A stretch of DNA of 64,000 nucleotides from Herbidospora solisilvae. Lineage in GTDB: Bacteria; Actinomycetota; Actinomycetes; Streptosporangiales; Streptosporangiaceae. The stretch spans positions 372,001-436,000 of the forward strand of contig NZ_WXEW01000001.1 of assembly GCF_009901565.1 (NCBI RefSeq). The letters run 5' to 3'. The position numbers were made by a program, and so were the translations under genes. Under the pieces are notes generated by a model, which saw nothing but the letters and a program-made list of their open reading frames with translations, had not been told where the DNA came from and made no database searches. Positions 60,460 through 64,000 of this stretch are shown here, piece after piece; the first letter of the stretch is position 1; each line of letters starts with the position of its first letter.

Positions 60460-63192
60460 ATGCCGGCAGCCCATCACGTCACATCCGTCCCCCTGCGGGG
60501 CCGTGCGGCCGAACTCGCCGCCTTGCGGGACGTGCCGGCCGCCGCGCGGGCCGGGTCGGGTGGCGCCCTCCTTCTCGTCGGCGCGGCGGGAACGGGCAAG
60601 TCGGCGCTGCTCGACCTCGCCGCCGCCGAGGCCGGCGACCTGCTGGTGCTCCGCGCACGCGGGGTGGCGTGCGAACACGACCTGCCCTACGCCGGGCTGC
60701 ACGGCCTGCTGCGCCCGCTGCGCGACCGGCTGGCGGCGCTGCCGAAGGCGCAGGGCGAGGCGCTGACCGAGGCCCTGGACCTGGGCACGCCGACGGGCCG
60801 CCTGGTCGTCCCGGCCGCCGTGCTCACGCTGCTGTCGCTGGCGGCGGCCGACCGCCCGGTCGTCGCGGTCGTGGACGACCTGCACCGGTTCGACGCGCCC
60901 AGCCGCGAGGCCCTGCTGTTCGCCGCCCGGCGCCTGGCCGGCGAAGCGGTGGCCCTGCTGGCGGCCGCGCGCTCCGACGTCTGGGCGGGGGCGGTGCCGG
61001 TCCGGCAGCTCGACAACCTCGACGAACGGGCCGCCAGGGAGCTCACCGACGACCTGGTGCCCGGCGGGCTGCCCGACGACCTGCGGGCCGCGCTCGACCA
61101 GATCGCCCGGGGCAACCCGCTGGCGCTCACCGAACTGGCCGCCGCCCTCACGCCCGAGCAGCTCGCCGGGACGGCCGCCCCTCCGGCGACCCTGCCGCGC
61201 GAGGGGCGGTTGTGGCGGGCGTACACCGACCAGATCGGCGACCTGCCCCGCCCGACGCGGGACCTGCTGCTCCTGCTGGCCGCCGATCCGCGCCTGGACA
61301 CGGCCACGCTGGTGAAGGCGTTCGACGGCGACCCGTTCACCGCGCTGGAGGCGGCCGAGGAGGCCGGGATCGTCGAGGTCGCCGGTGACCGGTTCCGGTT
61401 CCGCGACCCGGCGGCCGGGCCGGTGGTCTACCACGACGCGTCGCTGCTGGCCCGCCGCGGCGCTCACCGGTCGCTCGCCGGGGCGCTGGCCCACCACCGG
61501 CTCCGGCGGGCCTGGCACCGGGCCGCCGCCCTCGACGGGCCGCCCGAGGAGCTGGCCGACGAACTGGAGGCCGCCGCCACCGCGACCGGTTCGCCCTGCC
61601 CGTTCCCGGAGTTGTCGCTGGCCTACGAACGGGCCGCCGAGCTGAGCACCCGCGGCGACGTCAAGGCGACCCGGCTGGCCGCCGCCGCCCAGTACGCCCG
61701 CCTCGAAGGCCGTCCCCACCGCGCGCACGCCCTGCTCGACCGGCTGCGCAGCGGCGCGGTCTCGGCCGAGCTGCGGCAGCAGGCCGAGAGCATCCGGGCC
61801 CGGCTGGAGTTACGCGGCGGCGAGACCAGCTTCGCCCGCGACGAGCTCCTCGCCGTCGCCGCCTCCCTGCTCGACCGCGACCGCACGATGGCGGTCCGGG
61901 CGCTGGTGCGGGCCGCCGAGGCCAGCTACCTGGCGGGCGACCACCACCGCTTCGTCGGCATCGCGCGCGACGCCCTGACGCTGCGGCGCGACGACGACCC
62001 GCCCGCGATCCGGCTGATGTTCGAGTATCTGACCGGCATGGCGGCCTCGTTCCGGGGCCGCCACGACGAGGCGGCCGGTCCGCTGCGCCGGGTCGTCGAG
62101 CTGGCGCCCCACGTGCACAGCCCGTCGGTGCTCGTGTGGGCGGCCGTGTCGAGCCTGATGCTGGGCGACGACGCGCAGGCCTTCCGGCTCTCCACCCGCG
62201 CGGTCGAGACGGCCCGCGCGCTGGGCGCGGTCGCGACCGTGCCGCAGGTGCTGGAGTTCGCGATCAACAGCGAGTTCTGGCTCGGCCGGTTCGCCTCGGC
62301 CGCCGCCAACGCCTCGGAGGGCCTGCGGCTGGCGCAGGAGACCGGCCAGCGCGGCAGCGCCGGGCAGCATCTCGGCTGGTTGTCGATGATGGCGGCCGTC
62401 CAGGGAGACGAGGAGACCGTGCAGACCCGGGCGCGGGCCGCGATCGAGGTGGCCGGCGCGCACGGGGTGAGCATCGCCGGGGCCCTGGGCAACTGGGCGC
62501 TGGCCCAGATCGACCTGGCCTCGGGCCGCCCGGCGGCGGCGGTGCAGCGGCTGCGGCCGACCGCGCGGGCCGACGTGCGCAACACCCATCTGGTCGTCCA
62601 GGTGACCGCGACGCCGCACTTCGTCGAGGCCGCCGCGCGGACCGGCGACCGCGACCAGGCCGCCCGCGCCCTGCGCGTCTTCGAACGCTGGGCCGAGAGC
62701 ACGGGCAGCCCCGACCGGCGGGCGCTCGCCGTGCGCTCCCGCGCCCTGCTCGCCCCGCCGGGCGAGGCCGACGACCTGTTCCGCGCCGCGCTCGACCTGC
62801 ACCATCAGGGCTTCTCCGAGTTCGAGACGGCCAGGACCGAGTTGTTGTACGGCTCCGCCCTGCGCCGCGACCGCCGTCCGGGCGCCGCGCGGGAGCACCT
62901 GTACAGCGCCCTCGACACCTTCGAGCGTTACGGGGCCCGGTTGTGGGTCGACCAGGCCCGGAGCGAACTGCGCGCGGCCGGCGAGCCGGTGCGCACGACC
63001 CGGCCGAAGGCGGCCGAGGAGCTGACCGCCCAGCAGTTCCAGATCGCCCGCATGGTCGCCGACGGCGCGACCAACCGGGAGGTCGCGGCGCAGCTCTACC
63101 TGAGCCCCCGGACGGTCGAGCACCACCTGCGCAACATCTTCGCCAAGCTCGACATCCGGTCGCGGGTCGAGCTGGTGCGCCTGCTGACCTGA
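60460..63192 (+). CDS. LAL-type LuxR-family regulator with AAA ATPase domain
   Basis: About 910 aa. The N-terminal AAA/STAND ATPase begins LRGRAAELAALRD, has Walker A VGAAGTGKSALL (about 40-51) and Walker B VVAVVDDLHRFD (about 131-142). A long helical middle region (about 330-820) is TPR-like. The C-terminal LuxR HTH is LTAQQFQIARMVADGATNRE and SPRTVEHHLRNIFAKLDIRS (about 853-905). LAL regulators often activate catabolic or secondary-metabolite genes. It is divergent from the second liv operon and likely regulates it (inference). ATG 60460 abuts GAGGAG; upstream starts at 60433 (ATG) and 60397 (GTG) are possible. Confidence 0.88.
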   Translation: MPAAHHVTSVPLRGRAAELAALRDVPAAARAGSGGALLLVGAAGTGKSALLDLAAAEAGDLLVLRARGVACEHDLPYAGLHGLLRPLRDRLAALPKAQGEALTEALDLGTPTGRLVVPAAVLTLLSLAAADRPVVAVVDDLHRFDAPSREALLFAARRLAGEAVALLAAARSDVWAGAVPVRQLDNLDERAARELTDDLVPGGLPDDLRAALDQIARGNPLALTELAAALTPEQLAGTAAPPATLPREGRLWRAYTDQIGDLPRPTRDLLLLLAADPRLDTATLVKAFDGDPFTALEAAEEAGIVEVAGDRFRFRDPAAGPVVYHDASLLARRGAHRSLAGALAHHRLRRAWHRAAALDGPPEELADELEAAATATGSPCPFPELSLAYERAAELSTRGDVKATRLAAAAQYARLEGRPHRAHALLDRLRSGAVSAELRQQAESIRARLELRGGETSFARDELLAVAASLLDRDRTMAVRALVRAAEASYLAGDHHRFVGIARDALTLRRDDDPPAIRLMFEYLTGMAASFRGRHDEAAGPLRRVVELAPHVHSPSVLVWAAVSSLMLGDDAQAFRLSTRAVETARALGAVATVPQVLEFAINSEFWLGRFASAAANASEGLRLAQETGQRGSAGQHLGWLSMMAAVQGDEETVQTRARAAIEVAGAHGVSIAGALGNWALAQIDLASGRPAAAVQRLRPTARADVRNTHLVVQVTATPHFVEAAARTGDRDQAARALRVFERWAESTGSPDRRALAVRSRALLAPPGEADDLFRAALDLHHQGFSEFETARTELLYGSALRRDRRPGAAREHLYSALDTFERYGARLWVDQARSELRAAGEPVRTTRPKAAEELTAQQFQIARMVADGATNREVAAQLYLSPRTVEHHLRNIFAKLDIRSRVELVRLLT

Positions 63193-63256
63193 ACGGCCCG
63201 CGCGCGGCGACCAAGACGGGAGCGGGTGGGGGGCTCCTCCTTCGCGCACGGGCCGT
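63193..63256. terminator. Long inverted repeat between convergent genes
   Basis: ACGGCCCG (63193-63200) pairs with CGGGCCGT (63249-63256), and the adjacent GCGCG/CGCGC lengthens the stem. The loop of about 40 bases contains GGGGGGCTCCTCC. It probably acts as a bidirectional terminator between the LuxR gene and the convergent AMP-binding gene; there is no T-run. Confidence 0.45.
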
Positions 63257-63260
63257 CCGC

Positions 63261-64000
63261 TCAGGCGCCCGCGTCCAGCACGTAGTGGTGGTCGCGGGCC
63301 AGATGGAGGAAGCCGTCGGCGTCGAGGCGGCCGCGCTCGCCCGTGCGCAGCACCCCGCGCAGGTCGTCGCCCCGGGCCAGGTCGCGCGCCGAGCGGGCCG
63401 GGCCCATGCCGACCGTGTCGCCCTCGTAGACGACCTCGCCGCGCACGACCGACAACCGCCCGCCGGGCAGCGCCGGGCCCACCGAGCCGGGGCGGGCCTG
63501 GCCGGGCGGGGTGGCGGCGACTCCGTACAGGAGAGAGGCGAAGCCCTCCGGCGGGGCGCCGCCGACCATGGTGAGCGTGCGCAGGGAACGGTGCCGGACG
63601 GGCGCCCAGCCGAGCCGGTGCAGCAGCGCGAACACCCGCGGGGAGGCGGCGAACGACCCGCACGCCCACCGTTCGGCGGCGGCCCAGAACTCCGCGCCCG
63701 CGACCGAGCCCTCGGCGGCGACGACGGCCGCCCCGGCGGCGAGGTGGGCGTTGAGGAGCGCGAGCCCGGCGCCGGTGAACAGGGGCGGGCTGGTCAGCGT
63801 GGCCTCGCCGGAGCGGATGCGCAGCGCCCGCGCCACCGCCTCCCCCTCGGCCTGCACGGCCCGGCGGGACAGCCGCATCCCGCCGGGCCCGTCGAGGAGC
63901 ACCACGGCCAGGTCCGGGTGGACCGGGGCGCCGGGGTCCGTGCGCACCCATGCCCGCCCGTCGGCGCGGTATCCGGGCGGCGGTGCCCCCGGCGCCCCGA
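63261..64000 (-). CDS. AMP-binding (ANL-superfamily) protein, C-terminal part, lacking the small lid domain
   Basis: The frame is open from the right edge to 63261, giving 246 residues. It shows the central ANL core: LTSPPLFTGAGLALLNAHLA, an FWAAAERWACGSFAASPRVF region, TMVGGAPPEGFASLLYGVAA (A5-like) and DDLRGVLRTGERGRLDADGF (A7-like, TGD changed to TGE). The protein ends about 15 residues after this, so the roughly 100-residue C-terminal lid with the catalytic Lys is absent. The A3 loop lies outside the window. It resembles acyl-CoA synthetases, but ligase activity is doubtful. Confidence 0.75.
   Translation of the reverse strand, partial: GAPGAPPPGYRADGRAWVRTDPGAPVHPDLAVVLLDGPGGMRLSRRAVQAEGEAVARALRIRSGEATLTSPPLFTGAGLALLNAHLAAGAAVVAAEGSVAGAEFWAAAERWACGSFAASPRVFALLHRLGWAPVRHRSLRTLTMVGGAPPEGFASLLYGVAATPPGQARPGSVGPALPGGRLSVVRGEVVYEGDTVGMGPARSARDLARGDDLRGVLRTGERGRLDADGFLHLARDHHYVLDAGA

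Overview
The window is chromosomal DNA of a high-GC Gram-positive actinomycete, most likely a member of the Streptosporangiales (Streptosporangium/Nonomuraea-like). The clues are extreme GC at third codon positions, an XRE-DUF5753 regulator beside a DUF574 methyltransferase, an Lsr2-type nucleoid protein, CGNR zinc-finger and tandem-IclR regulators, leaderless promoters, a malectin/FnIII chitinase and LAL-type LuxR regulators. No genome-wide comparison was possible, so the genus is an inference.

Layout. 1-4.7 kb: regulators, two methyltransferases and an exopolyphosphatase-family protein. 4.7-12.9 kb: a protocatechuate/4-hydroxybenzoate operon read leftward (pcaI-pcaJ-pcaH-pcaG-pcaB-pcaL-pobA), with a divergent tandem-domain IclR regulator. 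Together these enzymes convert 4-hydroxybenzoate to 3-oxoadipyl-CoA; only the final thiolase (pcaF) is missing locally. 12.9-26.7 kb: RecQ helicase, an SDR/TetR pair, a secreted GH18 chitinase, a quinone-oxidoreductase-like enzyme, a twin WD40 propeller protein, Tex, a decayed serine hydrolase, a small secreted protein, a HAD protein with an XRE partner, methionine aminopeptidase and an alpha/beta hydrolase.

27.0-34.0 kb is the clearest accessory island. It begins exactly where an ECF sigma-factor gene is cut off and frameshifted. It carries a tightly coupled three-gene operon: an HNH nuclease fused to a degenerate protein kinase, a UPF1/COG1112-like SF1 helicase with a large coiled-coil insert, and a winged-helix-like protein of unknown function. 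This is the best candidate here for an undescribed anti-mobile-element system; it recalls Mokosh in logic but not in nuclease type or domain order. Behind it lie an orphan 111-aa ORF and about 0.9 kb with no convincing gene.

34.1-38.4 kb returns to ordinary genes (PHP phosphoesterase, Lsr2, metallo-beta-lactamase-fold hydrolase, PemK/MazF-like protein). 38.4-42.4 kb is a second, decayed accessory zone: a tRNA 3'-end remnant, broken transposases, an orphan membrane protein, an orphan lipoprotein and a TPR pseudogene.

42.4-64 kb: CHAP and DUF3152 peptidase-like proteins, an SGNH esterase, a LacI regulator with a clear palindromic operator, a PucR regulator next to a complete branched-chain-type ABC transporter (livFGHMK), a CHAT-NTPase-TPR (NLR-like) protein with a small Cys-rich partner, a second complete branched-chain-type ABC transporter on the opposite strand, a large LAL-family LuxR regulator, and a partial AMP-binding protein running off the right edge.
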